DNA of 64,000 nt from Undibacterium hunanense (GTDB lineage Bacteria; Pseudomonadota; Gammaproteobacteria; Burkholderiales; Burkholderiaceae_D): positions 532,826 to 596,825 of the forward strand of contig NZ_JACOGF010000003.1 of NCBI RefSeq assembly GCF_014284335.1. The letters run 5' to 3'. Shown here one piece after another: positions 55,920 to 64,000 of this stretch. The first letter of the stretch is position 1, and each line of letters starts with the position of its first letter. The notes under the pieces were generated by a model, which was given only the letters and a program-made list of their open reading frames with translations, had not been told where the DNA came from and searched no databases. Position numbers and translations under genes: made by a program.

Positions 55920-57272
55920 TCAGCTACCGGCGATCGTCATGTTTTCGATCAGGATGGAACCGGTCTGCTTGGTACCCCTGATCAGGGTATCGCTGCCGAT
56001 GGCAACAATCTGCCTGAACATGTCGCGCATATTGCCTGCGATGGTAATTTCTTCAACCGCATATTGAATCACGCCGTTTTCTACCCAATAACCAGAAGCA
56101 CCACGTGAATAATCGCCCGTCACATAATTAACACCCTGCCCCATCAGTTCGGTCACCAGCAAGCCACGTCCCATCTTTTTCAGCATGCCAGCAAAATTAT
56201 CCGAACGCCTGGTCAGTGACGATGTCATAGCCAGATTATGCGAGCCGCCAGCATTGCCAGTAGTCTGCATGCCCAGCTTGCGGGCTGAATAGGTGGACAG
56301 GAAATAGCCCTGCAACACGCCATTGCTGACAACATCGCGTTTCTGCGTCTTCACGCCTTCATCATCAAATGGTGAAGAACCGACTGCGCCGATAACGCTG
56401 GGATCCTCCAGCACCTGTATGTGGTCAGGGAAAACCTGTGTACCCAGCGAATCCAGCAGAAAAGTGGATTTGCGATACAGGGCACCACCCGAAGTCGCCT
56501 GCACCAGTGCGCCAAGCAAACCCGCCGCCAGCGGTGCTTCAAACAGGACCGGGCATTTGCGGGTATCAAGCTTGCGTGCGTTCAGTCTGGCCAATGCACG
56601 TTCAGCCGCATAACGGCCTATGGATTCCGGGTCAGCCAGTTTTTTGGCATTGCGTTGCGATGAATACCAATCATCTCTTTGCATTTTTGCGCCCTTGCCG
56701 GCAATCGGCGCAACAGAAATGGTATGGCGCGAAATAGGGTAACCACCGATGAAACCACGCGAATTGGCAGCCACAAAATGCGATTGCTGGGCATGTACGC
56801 TGGCACCCTCGCTATTCGTGATACGTTTGTCAACAGCAAATGCTGCTGCTTCTGTGCGCTTTGCCAGTTCTATGGCTTCTTCGGCACTGATCAGCCACGG
56901 GTAGCACAGCTTCAGGTCTCGCGGTGCCATTTCCAGCAATTCTGCTTCTGGCAAGCCGGCGCAATCATCTTCTGCTGTAAAACGGGCAATATTGTAGGCT
57001 GCATCAACCGAGTCACGCAAAGCCTGCTCAGAAAAGTCCGAAGTACTGGCATTGCCGCGCCTTTGACCGATATACACGGTGATACCAATACCCTTGTCAC
57101 GGTTTTGCTCTATGGTTTCTACCTTGCCCTTGCGCACACTGATGGACAGGCCTCCACCTTCACTGATCTCAACTGCCGCATCAGATGCCCCTTTTTCGCG
57201 GGCGAAACGCAACATATCCTGCGCGATTTGCTTTAACTGGTCTTGGGTATGGGTAAAAACTGGTTTGCTCAT
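55920..57272 (-). CDS. pmbA: PmbA/TldE, metalloprotease partner of TldD
   Basis: A 450-residue TldE-family protein that forms a heterodimeric peptidase with TldD; it processes peptides such as microcin B17 and helps degrade CcdA. Conserved parts include GASDAAVEISEGGGLSISVR, the core VIGAVGSSPFDDEGV, and the C-terminal GVNYVTGDYSRGASGYWVE. TldE lacks the zinc-binding HExxxH of TldD, as is also the case here. tldD is not in this window. Confidence 0.95.
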   Translation of the reverse strand: MSKPVFTHTQDQLKQIAQDMLRFAREKGASDAAVEISEGGGLSISVRKGKVETIEQNRDKGIGITVYIGQRRGNASTSDFSEQALRDSVDAAYNIARFTAEDDCAGLPEAELLEMAPRDLKLCYPWLISAEEAIELAKRTEAAAFAVDKRITNSEGASVHAQQSHFVAANSRGFIGGYPISRHTISVAPIAGKGAKMQRDDWYSSQRNAKKLADPESIGRYAAERALARLNARKLDTRKCPVLFEAPLAAGLLGALVQATSGGALYRKSTFLLDSLGTQVFPDHIQVLEDPSVIGAVGSSPFDDEGVKTQKRDVVSNGVLQGYFLSTYSARKLGMQTTGNAGGSHNLAMTSSLTRRSDNFAGMLKKMGRGLLVTELMGQGVNYVTGDYSRGASGYWVENGVIQYAVEEITIAGNMRDMFRQIVAIGSDTLIRGTKQTGSILIENMTIAGS

Positions 57273-57449
57273 GGATGGGATTCTATGTATGTCAGTGCCA
57301 AATGACCAAATGGCCGATGGAAATATCCTAATTATTTACCTTGATTCACACCTGATTGCGTGCGTTCCAAGCTTGATTTTAGGTAATTCCAAGCTAAAAA
57401 GGGTATCATAGCAGCCGTTTCATTAAGTTAATAGTAAAGGCGCAGAATT

Positions 57450-58064
57450 ATGCCAAATCCAAATCGCGGCTCATGTGGCTATCAGTCCAGTGAGTTCGAA
57501 CCAGAATACGACCGTCCATCAAAATCCCAGTTGAAGCGCGAAATGACCGCCCTGCAAAAGTTGGGACAGGAATTGGTCGAGCAGGCGCGTGAACGCGTCA
57601 AACGCGTCCCGATGCCGGAAGATGTGCGCGAAGCCATCCTGATTTGCCAGCAAATCAAGGACCATGAAGGCCGCCGTCGTCAGATGCAGTATGTAGGCAA
57701 AAAAATGCGTACCCTGGATGAGACAGAAATTGCCCTGATCCAGAAAACCATCGATAGCTGGAAAGGCGCTTCCAAGTCTGAAACCGCCGCCATGCATGCG
57801 CTGGAGCGTCGCCGCGACAAATTGCTGGCAGATGACAATGCCCTGACCGAACTGATGGCAGAACACCCTCACCTGGACGTACAGCAATTGCGCACCATGA
57901 TACGCAATGCCCGTAAAGAACAGGCTGAAAACAAGCCACCCAAAGCCTATCGTGAAATCTTCCAGATTTTGAAAGATTTGCAAAAATCCAAAGCTGCTGC
58001 GAACGCTGATGAAGCGGATGATGCAGATCTGGATGAAGAAGACGATGAGTTTGATGGCAAGTAA
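57450..58064 (+). CDS. darP: DarP/YjgA, ribosome biogenesis factor
   Basis: A 204-residue DUF615 protein that associates with maturing 50S subunits. It begins with a flexible SEFEPEYDRPSKSQLKREMT segment. The helical core contains LEQAR-like and RRQMQYVGKKMR motifs, and an Asp/Glu-rich C-terminus (DDADLDEEDDEFDGK) follows. E. coli YjgA has 183 residues; the difference is the acidic tail. It is divergent from pmbA, as in many betaproteobacteria. Confidence 0.94.
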   Translation: MPNPNRGSCGYQSSEFEPEYDRPSKSQLKREMTALQKLGQELVEQARERVKRVPMPEDVREAILICQQIKDHEGRRRQMQYVGKKMRTLDETEIALIQKTIDSWKGASKSETAAMHALERRRDKLLADDNALTELMAEHPHLDVQQLRTMIRNARKEQAENKPPKAYREIFQILKDLQKSKAAANADEADDADLDEEDDEFDGK

Positions 58065-58090
58065 GCCTGAACAAATGACCGTAGCAAATA

Positions 58091-58705
58091 GTGAAAACCA
58101 ATATTGAAAACCTCAGGATAGGTCTGGTATCCATATCAGATCGCGCCTCTGCCGGCATTTACCAGGATCAGGGCCTGCCTGCCTTGCAGGATTGGTTTGG
58201 CCAGGCTCTCACCAGCCCCTGGGAAATGGTCACCCGCCTGATCCCGGATGAACGTGCTGCCATAGAACAGGCTTTAATTGCCCTGGTGGATGAGGAACAA
58301 TGTCATCTCGTCATTACCACTGGCGGTACCGGCCCATCCAGGCGCGATGTCACGCCGGAAGCCACACTGGCTGTCGCCACGAAGGAAATGCCGGGCTTTG
58401 GCGAGCAGATGCGCCAGATCAGCCTGCAATTTGTGCCGACTGCCATTCTGTCACGCCAGGTAGCGGTCATACGTGAAACAGCTGAACATGCTGCATTGAT
58501 ACTGAATTTGCCGGGCCAGCCCAAATCCATCAAGGAAACGCTGGAAGGTTTGAAAGATGCCGATGGCAAACAGCAGGTCGCTGGCATTTTTGCAGCCGTT
58601 CCGTATTGCATCGATTTGATCGGCGGTCCATACATCGAAACCGATGATGCAGTCTGCAAGGTATTTCGCCCCAAGAACGCCCTACGCGCCAAAAATCCGG
58701 CCTGA
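58091..58705 (+). CDS. mog: Molybdopterin adenylyltransferase
   Basis: A 204-residue MoaB/Mog-type enzyme that adenylates molybdopterin before molybdenum insertion. LVSISDRASAGIYQDQG opens it, and TTGGTGPSRRDVTPEAT is the MPT-binding signature (TGGTG-S/T-x-R-D-x-T-P-E-A). LPGQPKSIKE is the C-terminal motif. It starts with GTG, 26 bases after darP. Confidence 0.95.
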   Translation: MKTNIENLRIGLVSISDRASAGIYQDQGLPALQDWFGQALTSPWEMVTRLIPDERAAIEQALIALVDEEQCHLVITTGGTGPSRRDVTPEATLAVATKEMPGFGEQMRQISLQFVPTAILSRQVAVIRETAEHAALILNLPGQPKSIKETLEGLKDADGKQQVAGIFAAVPYCIDLIGGPYIETDDAVCKVFRPKNALRAKNPA

Positions 58706-58734
58706 TGCTTGCCGGTAGCTGATCACCCGTCGCC

Positions 58735-59277
58735 ATGGCAACAATACTGACCCACCCCATCATTCCGCTGACTTGCGGTCTGTTGCTTGGCCGCCAGCGC
58801 ATTTCATGGCAGTTATTAGTCCTGGGCATGTTATGCGCCATCTTGCCGGATCTGGATGTCATCAGCTTCAAGCTGGGCATTGCCTATGAATCAGCTTTTG
58901 GACACCGTGGTTTCAGCCATTCACTGCTGATGGCCGCCATGGTGGCGACTATTGCCTGCGTTTTTCACACACAACTGGCAAGCAGCCGCCTGCGGGTCTG
59001 GCTGTTTATCGCTTTTTCTACCGCGTCGCATGGCATGCTGGATGCCTTGACCACAGGTGGACTGGGTGTGGAATTTTTCTGGCCGCTTACTGAAGAACGT
59101 TATTTCTTTCCCTGGCAATTCATCAAGGTGTCGCCCATAGGGGTGAACCGTTTCCTGACTGCGCGTGGCTGGCAAGTCATGCAATCCGAGCTGCTGACCG
59201 TATGGTTACCCTGCACACTCTTGCTGCTCGCAGTAAAATTGATCACTTATTTTAATTCCTTCAGAAAACCATCATGA
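58735..59277 (+). CDS. YdjM-family (DUF457) membrane-bound metal-dependent hydrolase
   Basis: A 180-residue membrane protein with about four hydrophobic segments. The DUF457/YdjM pattern is present: ILPDLDVISF and FGHRGFSHSLL, His/Asp residues thought to bind metal, then HGMLDALTTGGLGV. Its function is unclear in any species; the E. coli relative is SOS-induced. It overlaps the esterase start by four bases. Confidence 0.87.
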   Translation: MATILTHPIIPLTCGLLLGRQRISWQLLVLGMLCAILPDLDVISFKLGIAYESAFGHRGFSHSLLMAAMVATIACVFHTQLASSRLRVWLFIAFSTASHGMLDALTTGGLGVEFFWPLTEERYFFPWQFIKVSPIGVNRFLTARGWQVMQSELLTVWLPCTLLLLAVKLITYFNSFRKPS

Positions 59278-59948
59278 CACAAGACATCCTGGACACGGTA
59301 GAAATAGAAAGCAGCCCTAACCCGACGGTCGCCGTCATCTGGATGCATGGCCTGGGTGCCGATGCGAATGATTTTGTGCCCATCGTCAGGGAACTGGATT
59401 TGAGCGGCAACCCCGGCATACGCTTTGTATTCCCGAACGCACCGACCATGCCGGTGACTATCAATGGTGGTTACGTGATGCGCTCCTGGTATGACATACT
59501 GGGTACCGACATCGCCAGGCGTGAAGATGAAAAAGGGCTGCGTGTATCCCAAAAACGCATAGAACAATTGATCGCCCGCGAAAATGCACGTGGCATTCCA
59601 TCTGAACGCATTTTGCTGGCTGGCTTCTCGCAAGGTTGTGCCATGACCCTGCAAACCGGCCTGCGCTACCATGAAAAACTGGGCGGCCTGCTGTGCCTGT
59701 CCGGCTATGTTCCCTTGCGTGACCTGATTGCCACCGAACGCCATGCAGCCAACCAGGATACACCCATCTTCCAGGCCCATGGCCGCTCCGACCCTGTCAT
59801 CCAGATACAACGCGCCGAAGAATCACGCGACCTGTTGAAACAACTGGGATACCAGGTTGAATGGCATGAATACATGATGCCGCATTCAGTGTGCCCGGAA
59901 GAAGTGGACGATATCAGCCTGTGGCTGAAAAAGGTCTTGCAGGGCTGA
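59274..59948 (+). CDS. Carboxylesterase (phospholipase/carboxylesterase family)
   Basis: A 224-residue cytoplasmic alpha/beta hydrolase. WMHGLGADANDF carries the oxyanion region, GFSQGCAMTLQ the catalytic Ser, and HGRSDPVIQI and EYMMPHSVCPEE the Asp and His. The length and motifs match EstB/acyl-protein-thioesterase-like enzymes that cleave short acyl esters. The natural substrate is unknown. Its start overlaps the preceding gene. Confidence 0.92.
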   Translation: MTQDILDTVEIESSPNPTVAVIWMHGLGADANDFVPIVRELDLSGNPGIRFVFPNAPTMPVTINGGYVMRSWYDILGTDIARREDEKGLRVSQKRIEQLIARENARGIPSERILLAGFSQGCAMTLQTGLRYHEKLGGLLCLSGYVPLRDLIATERHAANQDTPIFQAHGRSDPVIQIQRAEESRDLLKQLGYQVEWHEYMMPHSVCPEEVDDISLWLKKVLQG

Positions 59949-59968
59949 TCTGATCGTCTAATAGCCTG

Positions 59969-60682
59969 ATGTCAGCAACATCAAACAGTTATCCGGGCAT
60001 CGCCGAAAATTTAGGCACGCAGGGCTTTGCCCTGTTGCCCGAATTTCTCAACCCGGCTGAACTATTTCAACTGGAACAGGCCTGCCAGCCCATATCCAAT
60101 GACTATGGCGTGCGACTGGTCTTGCAAAGCCACCCAGCTATAGCGCTTGCCCTGCCCTGGAAGAAAATACATGCGGTGTTGAAGGCGGCAGGCATGCACA
60201 ATGCAAAGCCAGTGCGCAGCATCTTCTTCAACAAAAATGCTGAACACAACTGGCTGGTAGCCTGGCACCAGGATATGACGATCTGCGTGGACCAGAGGAT
60301 GGATGCGCCCGGCTACACAAAGTGGACGCTTAAAAACGGCGTACACCATGTCGAGCCACCGTCAAATGTATTGGAAAGCATGCTGACCCTGCGCATCGCC
60401 CTTGACGCAGCCAACCATGACAACGCCGCCCTGAAAGTCATGGCAGGCAGCCATCGTTACGGCAAACTAAAGGGTCAGCAGGTAGATGCTTATATCGAAA
60501 ACGCCGCGCAATCAGACATGCATGTCTGCGCCATGCAGGCGGGCGATGTCTTGCTGATGAAACCACTGCTGTTACATGCGTCGGACAAGGCCACCCACAC
60601 TGCCCTTGCCACCCAGCGCCGGGTTTTGCATCTGGAATTCAGCGCCACAATTCTTCCAGAAACTATATTCTGGTTCGAATAA
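59969..60682 (+). CDS. Phytanoyl-CoA dioxygenase (PhyH)-like protein
   Basis: A 237-residue Fe(II)/2-oxoglutarate-type oxygenase. AWHQDMTICV supplies the first His/Asp metal ligands, and the distal His with Arg is likely in LLLHASDKATH and ATQRRVLHLEF. ALKVMAGSHRYGKL is a family segment. PhyH-like enzymes hydroxylate diverse small molecules; the substrate cannot be read. The start is 20 bases after the esterase stop. Confidence 0.87.
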   Translation: MSATSNSYPGIAENLGTQGFALLPEFLNPAELFQLEQACQPISNDYGVRLVLQSHPAIALALPWKKIHAVLKAAGMHNAKPVRSIFFNKNAEHNWLVAWHQDMTICVDQRMDAPGYTKWTLKNGVHHVEPPSNVLESMLTLRIALDAANHDNAALKVMAGSHRYGKLKGQQVDAYIENAAQSDMHVCAMQAGDVLLMKPLLLHASDKATHTALATQRRVLHLEFSATILPETIFWFE

Positions 60683-61295
60683 ACTACAATAGATTCAATT
60701 TAATCTCGGGAACCTCTGATGTCAGGGTGTCGTCGTTCGGCTCATTGATCCAGGTGATGCCAATAGCATCGAAGTGAAGCAGGAAGATGTAAGTGCTTGT
60801 TGCATGGATCAGGATTACTCCCCATCGTCCGAGACCGTTGCCACCCATGCTGATACTTTACTGGGCTTTTTTTCCTTGTCGTTCGTCGGAACAGCCAGCA
60901 CATCTCCGTGGTCGCCCACGATGTTTTCTTCCCCGCTGGGCGCATGTTGTTCACGCACCGGGCGCCTACCTGGCAATTCAGGAATTTACTTCCGTCAGAC
61001 CGGAGAAACGAAACACAAAAAAACCAAACAGTAGCGGTCAGGCTTAAAATCTGTCTGGTTTCGTCCTTCCGCGCCCTTGCCTCTCGTGCCCTGAACACTG
61101 GCCTGACCTGGCAATGTTCAGAACGCGAGCAATAGGATTAGTACTGAGCATGTTCGTAGAAGAGTGCGAATCGCTTTGCATCTCCCAGATAGATTATCGA
61201 ATTCGCTTTGAAATGCAAAAGATTTGTTGTGAATTTGGCGGGCTTGGTCACACATGCGACCTGAGCCAATTGAGTTCATTGACTCAGTTTTATTT
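60683..61295. other. Region without a recognisable gene
   Basis: About 610 bases between the dioxygenase gene and the RHS immunity gene. Open frames here have low-complexity, Ser/Thr/Arg-rich translations and no recognisable family. It may contain decayed sequence linked to the RHS island. No tRNA, inverted terminal repeat or terminator was found. Confidence 0.45.
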
Positions 61296-62006
61296 TCAAA
61301 CCCCCTCCCAGCCAGCCAAATACTTTGGCCCTGTTGAAACCAAGCTTATACCATCGGCTGGATTAGCTTTAAAGCCCTTATAGTGAATTCTTTTAAAATT
61401 GAATCCACCTAATTCATGCTCTTTCACCAAATCAAAAAAATTTTGCGTTGCATAGGTATTGTCGGGCACCACATAGTCCATCGTGCCTGGCAATCTAAAA
61501 ACATACAAATCACGCAATGAATTATCAGGTTTAAAAGCTGGGGCACGCAACTTTTTTCGTTGATCTGGCGCAGAGCTATATGGTGGCGCAAAAACCGACA
61601 ATTCTTCATCTAGCTCGCCGTAATAATATTGTGTCGCATAAAACGCCCAGTACTTGCACGGTGCACCAGTAACATCCAAAGACAGGAAACGCACTTGATC
61701 TCCCAATATGGGTGCCAATACTTGCCTCGCATGCTCACTTACGGCAATCTCACAGCCGTGCAATGAGAATCCAGGCCCAATGGCATCTTGGAAGTAAGAC
61801 TTGATACGCTTATCGTGTCCACGCTCGGCAAAAACCTGTAGGCCAGGCCATTTTTCTGCTGCACGTAAGCGTGCGTCAGAAGAGGGATTCTGAACCCTAT
61901 CTGGATTCATAAATAACAGTTCATCACGTACTTCCAATGTAATGCCTGAAATTGCAATACGCTCTTGATCGCCAATGGCGTAAATCTCGTAAATATCCAT
62001 CTTCAT
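61296..62006 (-). CDS. Probable immunity protein to the RHS toxin
   Basis: A protein of about 236 residues encoded immediately downstream of the RHS gene; its start codon overlaps the toxin stop region. The preferred start is ATG 62006 (MKMDIYEIYAIGD); ATG 62000 is also possible. It has no signal peptide or membrane helix. It shows PCKYWAFYATQYYYGELDEE in the centre and ends FKANPADGISLVSTGPKYLA. The shape and position resemble Imm11/DUF1629-type immunity proteins that bind nuclease toxins. The family assignment is tentative; the immunity role is inferred from the fixed toxin-immunity order. Confidence 0.7.
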   Translation of the reverse strand: MKMDIYEIYAIGDQERIAISGITLEVRDELLFMNPDRVQNPSSDARLRAAEKWPGLQVFAERGHDKRIKSYFQDAIGPGFSLHGCEIAVSEHARQVLAPILGDQVRFLSLDVTGAPCKYWAFYATQYYYGELDEELSVFAPPYSSAPDQRKKLRAPAFKPDNSLRDLYVFRLPGTMDYVVPDNTYATQNFFDLVKEHELGGFNFKRIHYKGFKANPADGISLVSTGPKYLAGWEGV

Positions 62007-62008
62007 CC

Positions 62009-64000
62009 TCAAATCAGGCCAAAAAGCTCACTACCTTCCTCGAATAATTCGTTGCGAATACGCTGTAACTCTTCAATTACGGCTAATTTACCTCCTTCAA
62101 TGTCAGCATCTTTCAAACGCTTAGAAACCATCCTTCCATATTCATCAAGATGGCGTCCGTTATGTATCGCACCGGCCCATTCAGCAGGAGACGATGCACC
62201 CTTTAACCAAACTCCATTTAAAGGAGAGTTAATATTGATATCGTGCTTCCGTAGAATTTGCCGTGCTTCCTCCGCCACTTTGGCAGTACCAGGAACCAAA
62301 TGATGCGCCTGACATTCAGAGCATCTAAAACTTCCCAGCACTTTCAGATTATCACCTAAAATTGTACTGTCTGCCTTAGCAACAAACTTGAGCGTTTTCC
62401 CTTTTAAGAACACATTACCAATTAACTTAGCAGCGGCCTTAGAAACAGGGCCTGCAAGGAAAAATCCGGCTTCTATTGCCATGCTTGCCGCACCAAAACC
62501 ACTTGGGTCCATGGCAGCATTCATCAAATTGAATCCAAAGTTCGCTTGTAAATTTCCCAGTGTCGAAGCAATATTGCCAGCCGCAGCCTGCTCACCTAAA
62601 CTCGCCCGTCCACTTGGGTCACGCATGCCAATTGGATTCGCATTTGCGTAAATGTACTTGTTAATCGTTATTGGCTTAGTACGTGCCCCAGGGTACGTAT
62701 CCATCGAAACGAAGCGCCCTACATTCGCGTCGTACCACCTTGAACGATTGTATTGCAGAGTAATCGCATCATCGAAATACTCCCCCGTATACCGATAAGC
62801 ATTTTGCGTGGTACCAGCATGATTCAACACTGTGCCAAACGCATCATACTGATATGCGTCAGTCGCATTACCTGTTTCGTCTGTCAATGCTTTAGTACTA
62901 CCCAGTCCATCCGCGTGATAGTAACTATTCTGCCCCGCTCTACTTTGCTGGATCAGTCCATTACCCCATACATAATTGACCGCTTGAGTTGTCGTTCCTT
63001 GCGCTATACTTTCTTGAACAGTTTGTGCATACGCAAAGGTACTGTCCGTTAAGTAAGTCGTGACTTTATCCGCTTCCGTTTTCTGAACACGATTGCCCAA
63101 TGCATCATAGCTATATTTTACTACTGTTGCTGCACTGGCTTGCGTTGCACCTTGCTTAACTTCGACCAAACGATTATCTGCGTTCCAGACGTAGACAGTA
63201 ACTTGCCCTGCTACCGTCTTCGTGCTCAAGTTACCCTTATCATCCCAGGTATAGCTGATGGCACTTTGGGTTGCGCCAACCGACTTGATTTCTTGCGTTA
63301 ACCTGTCGTTACTATCGTAAGAATAAACCGTTGTTTCCGTCCCAGTCAGCGTCGCTTCCGCCTTTTGTGAACGATTGCCAACCTTGTCATACTGATAGTC
63401 TACGGTACGTGTAGTTACACCTGCCCTGTCTTTAACCAGTTCCTGCGTCAGACGATTCACACCGTCATATTGATAACTTGTGGTACGAACAGGATTTGCC
63501 GCTACATTGGCAGTTACTGTACCGAGACTATCAAATTCCTCAATCTTGGTACGCTGACCATTTACTGCGAGCGTATAACGACTACCCGCAACAATATTCC
63601 CATTCGCTTTCTGATGCAGTACTTGTTGCAATCTGCCATTGGGATCATACGCATAGCTGGCAGTAATACCGTTCGGCACAGTTGTTGTTGCCAATCGCCC
63701 CGCATTGTCATAGGTATAGCTGGTTGTTTTGTTAGCTGTATCGGTCACACTGACCAACTGCTGATTAGCGTTGTAGTTGTATTTGACAGTTCCAGAAACT
63801 GTACTACGTTCAGTGATATTGCCATTGGCATCGTAGCCGTACGCTAAATAACTGCCGTCCGGATTAGTCTGTCTGGTAACACGATCCTGCGCATCATATT
63901 GATAGCTGGTTTGGCCGTTTTGTGCACCATTTGTGCCATTACCGCCACTCACCGTGACTATCGCAACTTGTCCGTTTTCCGTATAGGTATTGACGATGTT
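62009..64000 (-). CDS. RHS-repeat toxin, C-terminal part with AHH nuclease tip (5' end outside window)
   Basis: The frame is open to the right edge, so only the last 663 residues are seen. Many YD-type repeats are present (for example YQYDAQDRVTRQTNPDGS, YTYDNAGRLATTTVPNG). The RHS core ends with RWYDANVGRFVSMDTYPGA and the conserved MRDPSGR at about 62610. Beyond it is the variable tip: a hydrophobic Ala/Gly segment, then CSECQAHHLVPG (AHH at 62300-62308) and NSPLNGVWLKG, a pattern of the HNH/ENDO VII AHH nuclease family. It should cleave DNA or RNA of rivals after delivery. The N-terminal delivery part is not visible. Confidence 0.92.
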   Translation of the reverse strand, partial: NIVNTYTENGQVAIVTVSGGNGTNGAQNGQTSYQYDAQDRVTRQTNPDGSYLAYGYDANGNITERSTVSGTVKYNYNANQQLVSVTDTANKTTSYTYDNAGRLATTTVPNGITASYAYDPNGRLQQVLHQKANGNIVAGSRYTLAVNGQRTKIEEFDSLGTVTANVAANPVRTTSYQYDGVNRLTQELVKDRAGVTTRTVDYQYDKVGNRSQKAEATLTGTETTVYSYDSNDRLTQEIKSVGATQSAISYTWDDKGNLSTKTVAGQVTVYVWNADNRLVEVKQGATQASAATVVKYSYDALGNRVQKTEADKVTTYLTDSTFAYAQTVQESIAQGTTTQAVNYVWGNGLIQQSRAGQNSYYHADGLGSTKALTDETGNATDAYQYDAFGTVLNHAGTTQNAYRYTGEYFDDAITLQYNRSRWYDANVGRFVSMDTYPGARTKPITINKYIYANANPIGMRDPSGRASLGEQAAAGNIASTLGNLQANFGFNLMNAAMDPSGFGAASMAIEAGFFLAGPVSKAAAKLIGNVFLKGKTLKFVAKADSTILGDNLKVLGSFRCSECQAHHLVPGTAKVAEEARQILRKHDININSPLNGVWLKGASSPAEWAGAIHNGRHLDEYGRMVSKRLKDADIEGGKLAVIEELQRIRNELFEEGSELFGLI

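Noticed and set aside
61114..61383. 89-residue plus-strand frame before the immunity gene
   Set aside because: It overlaps the opposite-strand immunity gene at its end and has no recognisable features; treated as chance.

Overview
The window reads as a chromosome segment of a betaproteobacterium, most likely Burkholderiales and close to Oxalobacteraceae such as Undibacterium. This placement is inferred from gene content and protein style: a hemC-hemD-hemX-hemY run beside ppa, hupB followed by tRNA-Val, tRNA-Asp and ppiD, a ccoNOQP-ccoG-fixH-hemN cluster, and an AlgZ/AlgR-type pair beside argH. It is not based on rRNA, which is absent.

Layout. 1-5.0 kb: ppa and the haem operon hemCDXY, all on the minus strand. 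5.4-8.6 kb: trpS, a YcaQ-like DNA glycosylase and a secreted alpha/beta hydrolase. 8.7-23 kb: an oxygen-response and microaerobic respiration block. It holds two universal stress proteins, a NarL-type regulator, a CheY-like regulator, an Fnr/Crp-type regulator, a MASE3-PAS histidine kinase, a TauE/SafE protein, hemN and the full cbb3 oxidase cluster. FNR-type boxes lie upstream of usp, the CheY-like gene and ccoN; the first two noted (usp and ccoN) sit at the class II distance from a plausible -10. 23-25.7 kb: ppiD, tRNA-Asp, tRNA-Val and hupB. 26-35.5 kb: NAD synthesis genes nadB and nadC-nadA, separated by a tightly overlapped ABC efflux operon with three membrane-fusion modules. 35.6-43.2 kb: two exported peptide hydrolases, a small Tyr-rich exported protein, cheV, ppnN and initiator tRNA-Met.

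43.3-46.6 kb is a small accessory island: a truncated VOC pseudogene, an SMI1/KNR4 (SUKH) immunity-like gene, three unrecognised genes and an intact VOC paralogue. 47-51 kb: a LytTR regulator, its kinase, and argH. 51.3-55.8 kb: a complete branched-chain amino acid ABC transporter (livJ-H-M-G-F). 55.9-60.7 kb: pmbA (tldE), darP (yjgA), mog, a YdjM-like membrane protein, an esterase and a phytanoyl-CoA dioxygenase-like protein. The right edge (61.3-64 kb) carries the C-terminal part of an RHS-repeat toxin with an AHH nuclease tip, plus its probable immunity gene, both on the minus strand.

The most unusual points are: the ABC operon with a double-length adaptor plus a further adaptor; the split of what in Pseudomonas is a contiguous argH-algZ-algR-hemC-hemD cluster by about 42 kb; a tRNA 3' fragment after trpS; a terminator-like hairpin in front of trpS that may end a short RNA; and diverged VOC copies flanking an orphan immunity island. 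No CRISPR array, complete insertion sequence or rRNA was seen.
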